A stretch of 64,000 nt of DNA from Tenrec ecaudatus. Its lineage: Eukaryota; Chordata; Mammalia; Afrosoricida; Tenrecidae. Shown here one piece after another: positions 59,801 to 63,945 of this stretch (position 1 is its first letter; each line of letters begins with the position of its first letter). Location: positions 15,275,001 through 15,339,000 of the forward strand of contig NC_134546.1 of assembly GCF_050624435.1 (NCBI RefSeq), in the 5' to 3' direction. The notes beneath the pieces are model-generated. The model was not told where the DNA came from, made no database searches, and saw only the letters and a program-made list of their open reading frames with translations. Both the position numbers and the translations under genes were made by a program.

Positions 59801-62441
59801 CTATAAGACCCCAGACACTATATCTTTTGATAGCCGGGTACCATAGGCTTTCTTCACCTTATTTGCTTATTCACCCACTTTTTCTTCAGTGGTTATGTTG
59901 GGAGGGTGAGCCTCATAGAATGCCAATTTAATAGAAGAAAGTATTCTTGCACTGAGGGAGTACTTGAGTGGAGGTCCAATGTCCTTCTGCTATCTTAATA
60001 TTAAACCTATAAATATAGGCACATAGATCTATTTCCCCATCCTCATATATAAATATATTTGCATATGTATATGTCTTTGTCTAGACCTCTATAAATGCCC
60101 TTTGGCTCCAAGCTCTTTTCTCTGTTTGCCTTGACTTTTCTCCTGTCCCACTATCATACTCAGTCTTCATTTGGGTGCAGTAATTTTTCTTGATTACGTT
60201 ACCCTTGATCATGCCCTACTAGGCCTCCTATACCCTTCTCACCAACGATTTGGATCACTTGTTGTTCCCTTGTCCTTGGGTTTGTTAACACCACTACCTT
60301 TCCCCCCAACTCCCCCTCCCATGTTCCCCCGGAACTATCGGTCCCGTTGTTTTCTGCTCTAGATTGTTATCCAGCCTATCATATTTAGACAGACCTGCAG
60401 AGATAATAAAATGCACAAAAACAAGACAGAGCAAAACCAAGCAACAAAATAAAGCAAAACAGCAACAAGCCAATGACAAAAAGCAAAACAGAACACAACT
60501 AAAAAGAAGAGCTTGCAGTTGGTTCAGGGGCTCTTTGTTGGCCTCTAGTAGTATTTTCTGGTGGAGTCTGATGGGCCACCAAGCCCTGGCCCCAAAGTCT
60601 GTTTTAGGTATTCCCTGAGAACTTCATTGCTCTGTTCCCCTTACTGTTCAGGCGGAATGCCCACACTGTGTCTCCAGTGGTGTCCCCTTTAGGGCTATGG
60701 GTCAGTGAGGGATGTCGTGTCTCACAGTGGACCTGGCCGTATGGTCTTCTCTGTGGATTGGCTGCTCTGAGTGGGAATATGGTCCTCTAGGCTTGGTGAT
60801 CCAGGGTGTGCTAATTAGGAGGTCATTTTTAATAGGATAAAATGAGGCTCACTCTCATTCCTTATGATTGTCCTAAGTCCAGACGAAGGAGTCCTGGGTA
60901 AGCACTCGCCTACTAAATGTGAGATTGGGGGTTCAGCTCCTCTCAGTGACCCTGCCGGAAGAAGACCTGGCAGTCAGGTCCCAAAGATTACAGCCCGAAA
61001 ACCCTAGATCTCCATGAAGCAGCATCAACTCCAAGGGTCCTGCCAACAGGGAGGACAGATTAAAACAGGGCTGCAGTGCTGAAGAGGGCCCTGGTGGCAC
61101 AGTGGGCTACACATTGGTCTGTAACTGCAAGGTCAGCAGTTTGAAACCACCAGCTGCTCAGGGCTCTCCACCCCCAGAGTTAGAGTCTCAGAAACTCACA
61201 GGGGGAGTTTTACCCTGCCCACAGGGTCATGATGAGTTGGCATTGACTCGATGGCAGTGAGTTTGGTAGTGTTATTGAACAAGTTTGCTTGGTTCAAGTT
61301 CCTTTAATTGGTTCACCTGAGACTTTTATTCAGACAGCTTTAGAGGAATCCCTACCCCCCACAAGTTGGCCATAACATAGCTTTATATCAGGATTTTTGC
61401 CAGGAAGGTCTAATTTTTTCTCATTGTTATAGAAAAATACTATTATATAAAGTAATTACATATACTGTATTTATCAACTATATAAAGAAGTTGGAAAGTA
61501 TTTTCAAAAACCTATTAAATATTAAAAGATAATTGATATTAAAAGCATGACGCAGTGTGAAACAGTGAAAATTTAGAGCCCCCTCCCAGTGGGATGAATA
61601 ACGGAAAAGTGGGTGAGGAGTGACAGAGGACGATGTAAGATATGGAAAAAAAATGATCTATAACTTATCAAGGGTTTGTGAGAGAGGGCGGGCAGGGGAT
61701 GCAGGGGGAAGAAATAGGGCGCTGATATCAGGGGCTCAAGTGGGAAGAGAATGCTTTAAAAATGATGGTGGCATATGTGCATATGTGTTTGACACACTGG
61801 AGGAATGTATGGATTGTGATAGATGTAAGAGCCCCCAATAAAAGTACTTTTTTTAAAAAAAAGCAAATATTTCACATGACTTTATTTCTACTATTTAACT
61901 TTTTTTTAGTGAATGGTTGACATGATTGTAAAGTTAGTGAATAGTGGTAATTTTTAAGAACTTTAAAATGTGGATCTTGATGTTGTTAAAATTAAAGTTT
62001 TCTTAAAGTATACATATAGAATGAATCCTACAGTTTTCATCTTTTGAGATTTAAGTGTGTGTTTTGTTTCTGATTTGTTTTATAGGAAGTGCCACAATCA
62101 CTTTCTGCAACCACACTGAGTGATGCAGAGGTGAACAATTTGAAGACTGACACACAGGAAAACAAAATACCAATACAGGAACTTGATAAAATTTGCGAGC
62201 AGAGTTCTGTCACTAAAGGAATACCCAATGAAATGGATGAGGCGGTGAGCTCTTCTGAGCGCTGTGTGAGTGGCACAGGAGATTCTCCCCACGACGAGCC
62301 CCCAGGACCTCCTCCCAAGTTGGCCTCTGATCCTTCCAGTCCCGAGACCTCGCAGGCAAAGGCCTCTGTGTCTGTTTTACAAGGTTCTGAAGAAGACAAG
62401 ACCAAAAGGACATCCTGTATCTATGGGGCCAAATGCTACAG
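11780..62441 (+). CDS. APLF: APLF, aprataxin and PNKP-like factor (exons 1-7, 3' part outside window)
   Basis: Nuclear scaffold of DNA strand-break repair. In the known protein the FHA domain binds CK2-phosphorylated XRCC1/XRCC4, a short basic motif binds Ku, tandem PBZ fingers bind poly(ADP-ribose), and an acidic tail chaperones histones. The coding sequence is join(11780..11875, 31061..31132, 43663..43835, 47152..47296, 47798..47930, 55530..55714, 62086..62441). Every junction is GT-AG with matching phase and no stop. Visible features: FHA at about residues 1-106, with phosphate-binding R27 and SRRH at 39-42; Ser116-Gln117, at the position of the human ATM site; Ku-binding motif RKRILPAWML at 181-190; first PBZ finger begun with C379 and C385. 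The human protein is about 511 residues, so roughly a quarter (second half of PBZ1, PBZ2, acidic tail) lies to the right. The gene looks intact. Confidence 0.96.
11961..12994 (+). other. APLF intron 1, proximal part
   Basis: Non-repetitive sequence leaving the island. No exon or familiar repeat is seen. Confidence 0.5.
12995..14260 (-). repeat. L1 3' UTR, two successive parts
   Basis: 12995-13580 is the afrotherian-type 3' UTR in antisense without its last ~100 bases. From about 13600 to 14260 follows an older, more general L1 3' UTR type ('ttgggcaattatgaataaag' region). They may be one element. A strong G run lies at 13315-13336. Confidence 0.65.
14261..14614. other. APLF intron 1, no repeat assigned
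   Basis: No gene or clear repeat family recognised. Confidence 0.4.
14615..14803 (+). repeat. AfroSINE
   Basis: Sense, old copy: 'gaaccctggtattacagtg' to 'aagcaacgggaaaacagtg'. Confidence 0.65.
14826..16795 (+). mobile_element. RTE/BovB LINE, 5'-truncated and inactive
   Basis: The longest RTE copy uninterrupted by another insert. An open piece at 15367-15576 reads EEVQAALKAKAKNEAPGIDA, then WKTATCPTDWKR and FVPIPKK, the N-terminal part of the reverse transcriptase. The catalytic YADD is at 16075-16086. The C-terminal part (VALYACESCTWNKDVQRRIN) and the 3' UTR (to 'gacttgacagcacatgac') follow. Many frameshifts and a deletion around 15800-15850 rule out activity. Confidence 0.85.
16850..17490 (-). 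mobile_element. Mariner fragment, antisense
   Basis: On the minus strand 17170-17280 encodes SHHDNIPAQSSRVARAVL, the mariner HHDN catalytic block, followed (toward lower coordinates) by the rest of a transposase C-terminus in broken frames. One end may be at 16850 ('cagggtaatttaaaaagtat'). The N-terminal half is missing. It is not the same family as the element at 5406. Confidence 0.7.
17491..18927. other. APLF intron 1, no gene recognised
   Basis: AT-rich single-copy-looking sequence; the open frames carry no domain. Confidence 0.45.
18928..20780 (-). repeat. Long L1 3' UTR (1.85 kb)
   Basis: Most complete 3' UTR copy in intron 1. In antisense: A-tail complement, AATAAA complement region, pyrimidine-rich block, duplicated 'gggctttgttgcttctgagc' units (19665 and 19906), and the 'caccacgccctggccccaaa' block near 20730. 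No ORF2 is attached, so it is truncated within the UTR. Its partner at 58756 runs further. Confidence 0.8.
20857..20982 (+). repeat. AfroSINE, internally shortened
   Basis: Head 'tggtggtgtagtggtcatg', then the middle is deleted and it ends 'gcattgactccatggcagag'. Confidence 0.65.
21072..21665 (-). repeat. L1 3' UTR
   Basis: Antisense copy nearly collinear with the first 600 bases of the one at 18928, ending abruptly at 'ccctctgtgaggggatcaga'. It is one of the better preserved copies. Confidence 0.8.
21666..23097. other. APLF intron 1, no gene recognised
   Basis: Includes a pyrimidine tract (21721-21840). A minus-strand open frame at 22427-22615 (LKEIHRNRMEELKRHLEE) looks coil-like but has no splice sites or family match that I know. 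Confidence 0.4.
23098..23297 (-). repeat. AfroSINE
   Basis: Full-length antisense: 'ctcaactgccgtggagtgga' to 'aacctctacgccaccaga'. Confidence 0.8.
23298..23808. other. APLF intron 1, no repeat assigned
   Basis: Nothing recognised. Confidence 0.4.
23809..23957 (-). repeat. AfroSINE, tail missing
   Basis: Antisense; begins at 'ccagtaggacagggtagaac' and ends 'aaccactagaccaccgggg'. Confidence 0.75.
23958..24651. other. APLF intron 1, no gene recognised
   Basis: Holds a short imperfect tandem of 'ctgcttcccac' (three units, 24557-24593). Otherwise nothing. Confidence 0.4.
24652..24822 (-). repeat. AfroSINE
   Basis: Antisense: 'cactcatcgtgaccttatag' to 'cactgcaccaccagggct'. Confidence 0.75.
25006..25204 (+). 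repeat. AfroSINE
   Basis: Full-length sense copy: 'gagccctggtggcatagttg' to 'gacttgatggcagtgagttt'. It is a good reference for the family. Confidence 0.85.
25205..25872. other. APLF intron 1, no repeat assigned
   Basis: Nothing recognised. Confidence 0.4.
25873..26020 (-). repeat. AfroSINE, decayed
   Basis: Antisense: 'ctcggagtcgggttttgag' and 'accgaccttgtggttagcc' identify it. Confidence 0.6.
26021..27198. other. APLF intron 1, no gene recognised
   Basis: A GC-richer block at 26490-26830 on the minus strand ends in AATAAA-like sequence (26467) and resembles an LTR or a retrocopied 3' end, but I cannot name it. Confidence 0.35.
27199..27397 (-). repeat. AfroSINE
   Basis: Full-length antisense: 'actcactgccatcaagtaaa' to 'cattacaccaccaaggctcc'. 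Confidence 0.85.
27590..28070 (-). repeat. Older L1 3' UTR fragment
   Basis: Blocks such as 'cttttaagatgccagtagct' parallel the 'ctttaagaccccagacgct' segment of the younger 3' UTRs, but divergence is high. Confidence 0.45.
28071..29153. other. APLF intron 1, no gene recognised
   Basis: AT-rich with an (AT)n-like stretch at 28921-28950. Confidence 0.45.
29154..29347 (+). repeat. AfroSINE
   Basis: Sense; 'gaagccctggtggtgtgcca' to 'gttggaattgatttgatgtc'. Confidence 0.75.
29376..29818 (-). repeat. MaLR-like solo LTR
   Basis: Begins TGTTAGGCTGGGTTATCTAA, the complement of the LTR 3' end, and runs to about 29818, where an L1 tail piece begins. It is more diverged than the copy at 49916; the exact right end is unsure. 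Confidence 0.6.
29835..30108 (+). repeat. L1 3' end, sense
   Basis: The last 270 bases: 'ccagaaaagtgggtgaaggg', a G-rich tract (29962-29991), 'gagcccacaataaaatgatt' and an A-rich tail. Confidence 0.8.
30109..31060 (+). other. End of APLF intron 1
   Basis: AT-rich sequence leading to the exon 2 acceptor; no repeat recognised. Confidence 0.5.
31061..31132 (+). CDS. APLF: APLF coding exon 2
   Basis: Residues 33-56, ITDKRVSRRHAILEVVGG and on to LRIKP. It holds the FHA hallmark S-R-R-H (39-42). Acceptor tttccccag, donor CCG|gtaaat, phase 0 on both sides, 72 bases. It follows a 19-kb intron packed with repeats. Confidence 0.95.
31133..31825 (+). other. APLF intron 2, proximal part
   Basis: No gene or repeat recognised. 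Confidence 0.45.
31826..32045 (-). repeat. RTE/BovB 3' UTR fragment
   Basis: Antisense: 'ttgtttttaggtgctgccaa' and 'gcccattgttgcagccact' are the complement of the RTE 3' end at 16650-16790. Confidence 0.65.
32046..32371. other. APLF intron 2, no repeat assigned
   Basis: Nothing recognised. Confidence 0.4.
32372..32562 (-). repeat. AfroSINE
   Basis: Antisense: 'ccaactcatcgcgaccctat' to 'aacccactaggccaccatg'. Confidence 0.78.
32806..33066 (-). repeat. L1 3' end nested in the LTR
   Basis: Antisense L1 tail. LTR sequence resumes to the right with a repeat of the left flank ('tcacttccttcttct' against 'tcactttcttcttga'), consistent with a target duplication. Confidence 0.75.
33400..33557 (+). 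repeat. AfroSINE nested in the LTR
   Basis: Sense; 'ctctggtggcatggtagatt' to 'cttgatggcagtgagtttgg', inserted just after the LTR AATAAA region. Confidence 0.8.
33755..33938 (-). repeat. AfroSINE
   Basis: Antisense: 'cactcactgccatcgagttg' to 'ccaccacaccaccagggccc'. Confidence 0.82.
34080..34330 (+). repeat. L1 ORF2 3' fragment
   Basis: The typical end of L1 ORF2 in sense orientation: 'ctggagctctctcttgagcc', 'aaagctgaaactataaaact' and 'ttatcaaaagactataatga'. Frames are broken. Confidence 0.65.
34440..35830 (-). repeat. Diverged L1 3' UTR
   Basis: The order of segments matches the 18928 copy (the 'gatcatctatcttgactacc' region, then 'gggttttgttgcttctttgg' at 34936) but divergence is higher. 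A C-run (35131-35147) and a G-run (35539-35550) lie in its GC-rich part; open frames there are by-products. Confidence 0.6.
35831..38422 (+). other. APLF intron 2, central part
   Basis: No gene. 36590-36790 may be an old L1 3' UTR piece, and 36800-37080 is a moderately GC-rich block I cannot assign. Confidence 0.4.
38423..38610 (+). repeat. AfroSINE (diverged subfamily)
   Basis: Sense; 'aaggttcctgggtggcatac' to 'gtcagcaacggctggatttg'. Related to the subfamily at 1555. Confidence 0.65.
38611..38946. other. APLF intron 2, no repeat assigned
   Basis: AT-rich; nothing recognised. Confidence 0.4.
38947..39461 (-). repeat. MaLR-like solo LTR
   Basis: 515 bases, TGTGTTAGTCTGGGTAAACT to ...CATCTCA, flanked by GTATC (38942-38946) and GTATG (39462-39466), a 5-base duplication with one change. 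It is the same subfamily as 54447 in the opposite orientation. Confidence 0.75.
39535..39880 (-). repeat. AfroSINE split by SPIN
   Basis: Antisense: 'gctgactcatcgtgacccta' to the left of 39572; 'ggtttctggggcggtcaatc' to 'gcgccatcagggctc' to the right of 39780. Removing the insert restores a plain SINE order. Confidence 0.75.
39572..39780. mobile_element. Short SPIN-type hAT element nested in a SINE
   Basis: 209 bases, CAGCAGTTCTC... to ...TTGAGAGCCACTG, with the complementary ends expected of SPIN. The flanks CTATATGG and CTGTACGC are equal at 5 of 8 positions, a worn target duplication. No coding capacity. Confidence 0.8.
39888..40260 (-). repeat. RTE/BovB 3' fragment
   Basis: Antisense: 'acgttgttagggcccatgca' through 'ctaacactatagttcagagg', covering the 3' UTR and the end of the ORF. 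The open frame at 39708-40241 is a by-product. Confidence 0.75.
40495..40577 (-). repeat. L1 3' tail
   Basis: Antisense; A-rich tail complement, 'tcattttattgggggcttgt', then 'catcaattgtatcaagcata'. Confidence 0.7.
40578..41099. other. APLF intron 2, no repeat assigned
   Basis: Nothing recognised. Confidence 0.4.
41100..41335 (+). repeat. Old L1 3' UTR fragment
   Basis: 'gggtatg'-less but with the usual 'gttctgaaattgattgtggt' and 'caataaatataattat' end of ancient L1 3' UTRs. Confidence 0.5.
41336..41949. other. APLF intron 2, no repeat assigned
   Basis: AT-rich; nothing recognised. Confidence 0.4.
41950..42102 (+). repeat. AfroSINE, short form
   Basis: Sense; 'ggagccctggtggcatggtg' to 'gattcgatggcagtgcgttt', with about 40 bases missing from the middle. 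Confidence 0.82.
42103..43446 (+). other. APLF intron 2, distal part
   Basis: AT-rich; 42400-43000 has faint L1 or LTR character that I cannot resolve. No gene. Confidence 0.4.
43447..43558. repeat. Small inverted-repeat (MITE-like) element
   Basis: 112 bases whose ends are inverted repeats: 27 bases from 43447 match the complement of the right end at 19 of 27 positions, sharing 'ATATAC' and 'TATAAG' blocks. No coding capacity; the family is not named. It ends 104 bases before the APLF exon 3 acceptor. Confidence 0.6.
43663..43835 (+). CDS. APLF: APLF coding exon 3
   Basis: Residues 57-113 and two bases of codon 114. It begins IHTNPCFYQSS and includes NPGDSFSLLVDKYIFRV, the C-terminal strands of the FHA domain. 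Acceptor ttgatag at 43662, donor TTAAG|gtaaga. The reading frame is easily missed because a longer open frame overlaps it. Confidence 0.94.
43836..44122 (+). other. APLF intron 3, start
   Basis: Nothing recognised apart from a short (CA)n at 44104-44115. Confidence 0.4.
44123..44290 (-). repeat. AfroSINE, decayed
   Basis: Antisense: 'cattgccatcaagctgacta' and 'ggctggtggatttgagctgc' identify it. Confidence 0.6.
44570..45040 (+). repeat. Old L1 3' UTR
   Basis: Sense; 'gtggaaacagcacaaatgtc', 'actaaatgaaagaagctgga' and 'gatgagtggtttctaggga' are the standard succession at the end of ancient L1s. Confidence 0.7.
45041..45691 (+). other. APLF intron 3, no repeat assigned
   Basis: Nothing recognised. 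Confidence 0.4.
45692..46000 (-). repeat. RTE/BovB 3' fragment
   Basis: Antisense: 'gttgttgttaggtgctatca' to 'cttcttctaagaccgatttg'. Confidence 0.72.
46143..46210. repeat. Palindromic MITE-like element, copy 1
   Basis: 'cttcaaaatgtttgtgga' and, 20 bases on, 'catgaacttttaaatttcc' form an imperfect hairpin. The same type is at 58325. Confidence 0.5.
46270..46500 (-). repeat. Old L1 3' UTR fragment
   Basis: Resembles the 'gggatcatgcaatgtgcatc' and 'ttcagtagtgtggctctttt' part of ancient L1 3' UTRs in antisense. Confidence 0.5.
46501..47151 (+). other. End of APLF intron 3
   Basis: No repeat recognised; leads to the exon 4 acceptor. Confidence 0.4.
47152..47296 (+). CDS. APLF: APLF coding exon 4
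   Basis: Completes Arg114 and encodes residues 115-162 (NSQMLDEEKILDE to MTTNRV). Ser116-Gln117 matches the published ATM phosphorylation site of human APLF. Acceptor attttacag, donor GTG|gtgaga, phase 0. The rest is low-complexity linker that diverges from human. Confidence 0.94.
47421..47598 (-). repeat. AfroSINE
   Basis: Antisense, lying in the 501-base intron between APLF exons 4 and 5: 'acactcactgccagtgaccc' to 'ctgtgccatcagaggtccc'. The SINE makes up over a third of the intron. Confidence 0.75.
47798..47930 (+). CDS. APLF: APLF coding exon 5 (Ku-binding motif)
   Basis: Residues 163-206 plus one base of codon 207. It contains RKRILPAWMLAD (181-192), the A-type Ku-binding motif that docks on Ku80. 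The basic triplet and the tryptophan are kept; Thr of the human motif is Ala here. Acceptor gcctttttag, donor GCAG|gtaagt. It follows exon 4 by only 501 bases. Confidence 0.95.
48104..48273 (+). repeat. AfroSINE
   Basis: Sense; 'gagccctggtggcatagtgg' to 'gtctcgatgggagtaagtgg'. Confidence 0.82.
48275..48690 (+). repeat. Ancient mammalian interspersed repeat, name not assigned
   Basis: 'attaccacgaagttggtggt', 'tcccacactctgggggcaga' and 'tttccaaataaggtcatat' follow the order of a common old placental repeat. The overlapping open frames on both strands are by-products. Confidence 0.55.
48925..49310 (+). repeat. Unassigned interspersed repeat, copy 2
   Basis: Partner of 4355-4690. Inside, three tandem units of about 24 bases built on 'cattacataactgccaa' lie at 49050-49118, followed by 'ccactgagaatcctgtccca'. 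Confidence 0.55.
49350..49518 (+). repeat. AfroSINE, head truncated
   Basis: Sense; 'ggactgctaaccacaagatt' to 'gacccaaaggcggtgtgttt'. Confidence 0.75.
49916..50395 (-). repeat. MaLR-like solo LTR with target duplication
   Basis: 480 bases, TGTGTTAGTCTGGGTTGACT to ...AACTGCCACA, with a perfect 5-base duplication ATAGT (49911-49915, 50396-50400). No internal retroviral region; a solo LTR left by recombination. Confidence 0.82.
50628..51095 (-). repeat. MaLR-like LTR, older
   Basis: Starts TGTCATTGGCTGGGTTCTCC; the body is diverged from the copy at 49916. The right limit is approximate. Confidence 0.55.
51118..51400 (+). repeat. RTE/BovB fragment (C-terminal ORF region)
   Basis: 'gaagcacttactgatgaaga' to 'cactttgagcactaaaatgc' matches 16118-16340 of the longer copy, after the YADD motif. 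It precedes sequence from an earlier part of the element, so it is a separate insertion or a rearrangement. Confidence 0.65.
51401..53830 (+). mobile_element. RTE/BovB LINE interrupted by an LTR
   Basis: Endonuclease part first ('tgatgaggaacttgaagaat', a decayed GDWNATIG block near 51490), split by the LTR 51601-52147, then the reverse transcriptase: an open piece 52714-53055 with GTGGIPIDIF and WKTATWPTDGKR, FIDDTKAFHCV-type sequence near 53250, and the catalytic YADD at 53551-53562. Multiple frameshifts; the 3' end is missing after 53830. Inactive. Confidence 0.85.
51601..52147 (-). repeat. MaLR-like solo LTR nested in the RTE
   Basis: 547 bases, TGTTAGTCTGGGTAGACTAA to ...TAACTACCACA, with a perfect 5-base duplication GTGAC (51596-51600, 52148-52152). 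The RTE endonuclease sequence reads on across the junction. Confidence 0.85.
53945..54141 (+). repeat. AfroSINE
   Basis: Sense; 'agagccttggtggatgtgtg' to 'agcatcgacttgatggctgg'. Confidence 0.75.
54142..54446. other. APLF intron 5, no repeat assigned
   Basis: AT-rich; nothing recognised. Confidence 0.4.
54447..54964 (+). repeat. MaLR-like solo LTR, sense
   Basis: 518 bases ending 'cagacgaacaca', with near-duplicate flanks ACAGA (54442-54446) and ACAGT (54965-54969). A TATA-like 'ctttatataaaactctctc' is at 54890-54908. It is the inverted partner of 38947. Confidence 0.75.
55070..55121 (+). repeat. AfroSINE remnant
   Basis: Only 'agagcc' joined to the tail 'gagtgagaattgacgtggt' and 'ggcagtgagttt' remain. 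Confidence 0.55.
55122..55529 (+). other. End of APLF intron 5
   Basis: Unassigned sequence with a short (GT)n directly before the exon 6 acceptor (55511-55524). Confidence 0.45.
55530..55714 (+). CDS. APLF: APLF coding exon 6
   Basis: Completes Asp207 and encodes residues 208-268, NDVIQRSGKEEICKGK to QEESIIASK. It is a charged, probably disordered linker that aligns to human residues of the same region (VIQ-SGKEEICK). The acceptor lies after a GT-rich stretch (tgtttaag at 55529), donor AAG|gtgatt, phase 0. Confidence 0.93.
55715..56476 (+). other. APLF intron 6, proximal part
   Basis: Nothing recognised. Confidence 0.4.
56477..56600 (-). repeat. RTE/BovB 3' UTR fragment
   Basis: Antisense: 'gttgttggtgtggtgacctt', then 'cccgtgccatcctcacaatt'. 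Confidence 0.6.
56736..56917 (-). repeat. AfroSINE
   Basis: Antisense: 'gctcactgccatcgagccaa' to 'taacccactgcactgcctt'. Confidence 0.82.
56918..58084 (+). other. APLF intron 6, no gene recognised
   Basis: No repeat family assigned. 57400-57900 is somewhat richer in GC but shows no exon. Confidence 0.4.
58085..58515 (-). repeat. RTE/BovB 3' fragment with an insert
   Basis: Antisense: 'gttattaggtgccctttagt' to 'gtcataattcaaaggcaata'. The RTE order is broken at 58325-58399 by a small palindromic element. Confidence 0.75.
58325..58399. repeat. Palindromic MITE-like element, copy 2
   Basis: 'gaccttaaaaaagcttgtgg' and the complement of 'cacaaactttttggagtcc' pair as terminal inverted repeats of about 20 bases. 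It interrupts the RTE piece, which proves that it moved or was inserted. Confidence 0.6.
58549..58756 (+). mobile_element. Mariner 5' fragment
   Basis: Begins after TA (58547-58548) with TGAGGGGGTAGACCTCCCCA, aligns with 5406-5610 of the full copy ('ctggaaaaggctcc', 'ggttctctctggt'), and stops where an antisense L1 tail begins. The rest of the mariner is not found beyond the L1. Confidence 0.75.
58756..60820 (-). repeat. Longest L1 3' UTR copy
   Basis: Antisense; collinear with 18928-20780, then about 200 bases further ('gttcaggcggaatgcccaca', 'gggtcagtgagggatgtcgt'). It still does not reach an ORF2. The duplicated 'gctttgttgcttctgagc' units are present at 59499 and 59758. Confidence 0.8.
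60887..61055 (+). repeat. SINE, diverged subfamily
   Basis: 'gagtcctgggtaagcactcg' head with a body unlike the neighbouring copies and ending 'agcatcaactccaagggtcc'. Confidence 0.6.
61084..61270 (+). repeat. AfroSINE
   Basis: Full-length sense copy: 'gggccctggtggcacagtgg' to 'gactcgatggcagtgagttt'. Well preserved. Confidence 0.85.
61271..61576 (+). other. APLF intron 6, no repeat assigned
   Basis: AT-rich; nothing recognised. Confidence 0.4.
61577..61865 (+). repeat. L1 3' end, sense
   Basis: 'ataacggaaaagtgggtgag' to 'gagcccccaataaaagtact' and an A-run. Confidence 0.78.
62086..62441 (+). CDS. APLF: APLF coding exon 7 (start of PBZ1)
   Basis: Residues 269-386 and two bases of codon 387. 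It starts EVPQSLSATTLSDAEVNN and ends KRTSCIYGAKCYR, giving the two cysteines of the first PBZ finger; the two histidines must be on the next exon. Acceptor ttttatag, donor TACAG|gtaaaa. The middle is a Ser/Pro/Glu-rich linker, more diverged than the ends. Confidence 0.95.
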
Positions 62442-62741
62442 GTAAAAAGAAAGTACAAGTAAAGTGTACTTGTATCATTTCATCAGCTGGTAGCCAGGCA
62501 GGTTTACGGGATAGCCTGATAAAAGCCAGGAGCTCATAAAGTTAGGAGATTTATCATTGTGCTGTGTATTTCCTCACTTTGCAGTCCAGCAAAGCCCATC
62601 TGTATCTTTTAAGATAAAGAGAGGATTTAAATGTTTCATATGCAGACAGGCTCACTCATCCAACAGATCTAGATTTAAAATGTTAATCACTCAATCCTAA
62701 ATACTTACTTACTTAAAATCTCTTTAGAGATTAGGGGTTTG
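62442..62741 (+). other. APLF intron 7, start
   Basis: Nothing recognised after the exon 7 donor. Confidence 0.45.
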
Positions 62742-63080
62742 TTGTTGTTAGGCGCCATCCCCTTGGCTCCAGCCCATCGGGACGGGACCTTGTGCAGGAC
62801 AGAAGGAAACACTGCCCGGCACCCTGTGCCATCCTCGTAATGATTCTATGCTTGAATCCATTGTTGCTGCCATGGTGTTAGTCCATCTCGTTGAGGGCCT
62901 TCATCCTGTTCACTGTCCCTCTGCCAAATATGATGCTGTTCTTCAGGGACTGGCCTCTCTTGACACATGCCCAAAATATGTAAGACCGCCGCTGACCTCT
63001 AAGGAGCACCCTGTCCATACTTCTTCCAAGACAGTGGTCTCTTCCTTTAGCAGTCCATGGTACTCCATAAAGAGTTGCTT
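62742..63080 (-). repeat. RTE/BovB 3' fragment
   Basis: Antisense: 'gttgttgttaggcgccatcc' to 'agcagtccatggtactccat'. Relatively well preserved. Confidence 0.78.
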
Positions 63081-63261
63081 TCTAGAGTACAGTTATCTTT
63101 AAAATTTTAGTCTGTGTAGGTATCGTATTTATACCTGTGTTTTTCCTTTATATTTTTCTAATGGTGCTGTTGAATTTGGTTGGTACCTTCACAACTGAGT
63201 ATATATTTTTCTGGGTTGATTGGTCACCCCTGTATTTCTTAATTTGATTACCTTAGTGTTG

Positions 63262-63410
63262 GGAACCTGTGGATGATAACAGAAGTTGCTGCACTAGGTT
63301 CCTGGCTGTAAGAGTCACTGGCTTTAGTCCATCCAGAGGGACTGCAGAAGAAAGGTTTGGCAATGTACTTCCTCTAAATAGAGTCAGAATGGACTCAATG
63401 ACAGGTTTTT
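63262..63410 (+). repeat. AfroSINE (diverged subfamily)
   Basis: Sense; 'gttgctgcactaggttcctg' and 'agtcagaatggactcaatga'. Confidence 0.6.
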
Positions 63411-63867
63411 CTTTGATTGTATATTATTTAATTTCATATTTTGTGAACTCAAAATAATCCTTTAGTTTTAGACTGTAGTTTTATCTATAATTCTTCTACT
63501 ATGGTGTTTATAATTACTTAATTCTATTTCAGAAGTAGTTCTTTGGCATTCCCTCTGGCTAGAACAAATATGTATTTTTTTGAAAAACAGTACTTGAGCT
63601 CCAAATTATCCTGCAGTGCTCTTCTCGAGCTCCAGCTAGAGACTAGGACCCATTCAGCTGTGACTCTATTATACTGTGGTAGATGTGTGTTTAAGGGCTA
63701 TTGGAAACTATGCTACACATATTTCAAATATTAGAAAGGTAACCCATGGAAGGCAGGTTTCAGTAGCGCTGCCAGGCTAAGAGTAGTATAGGAAGAAGGA
63801 ATACTATCCTGTCATTCCCAGTAAAGTAAATCATAAGATTGACTGATTCAAAATGGCAATGTTTCAT
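63411..63867 (+). other. APLF intron 7, no repeat assigned
   Basis: Nothing recognised. Confidence 0.4.
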
Positions 63868-63945
63868 TGTGCTGGACGTGGGCTGCTGGGGGTCGGAACC
63901 AACTTGACAGTACCCAGCACCAATGGACGACACGGAATAGCGTTG
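63868..63945 (+). repeat. RTE or SINE 3' end remnant
   Basis: 'gggggtcggaaccaacttga' followed by 'cagtacccagcacc' is the common 3' tail shared by RTE and its SINE. Too short to say which. Confidence 0.5.
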
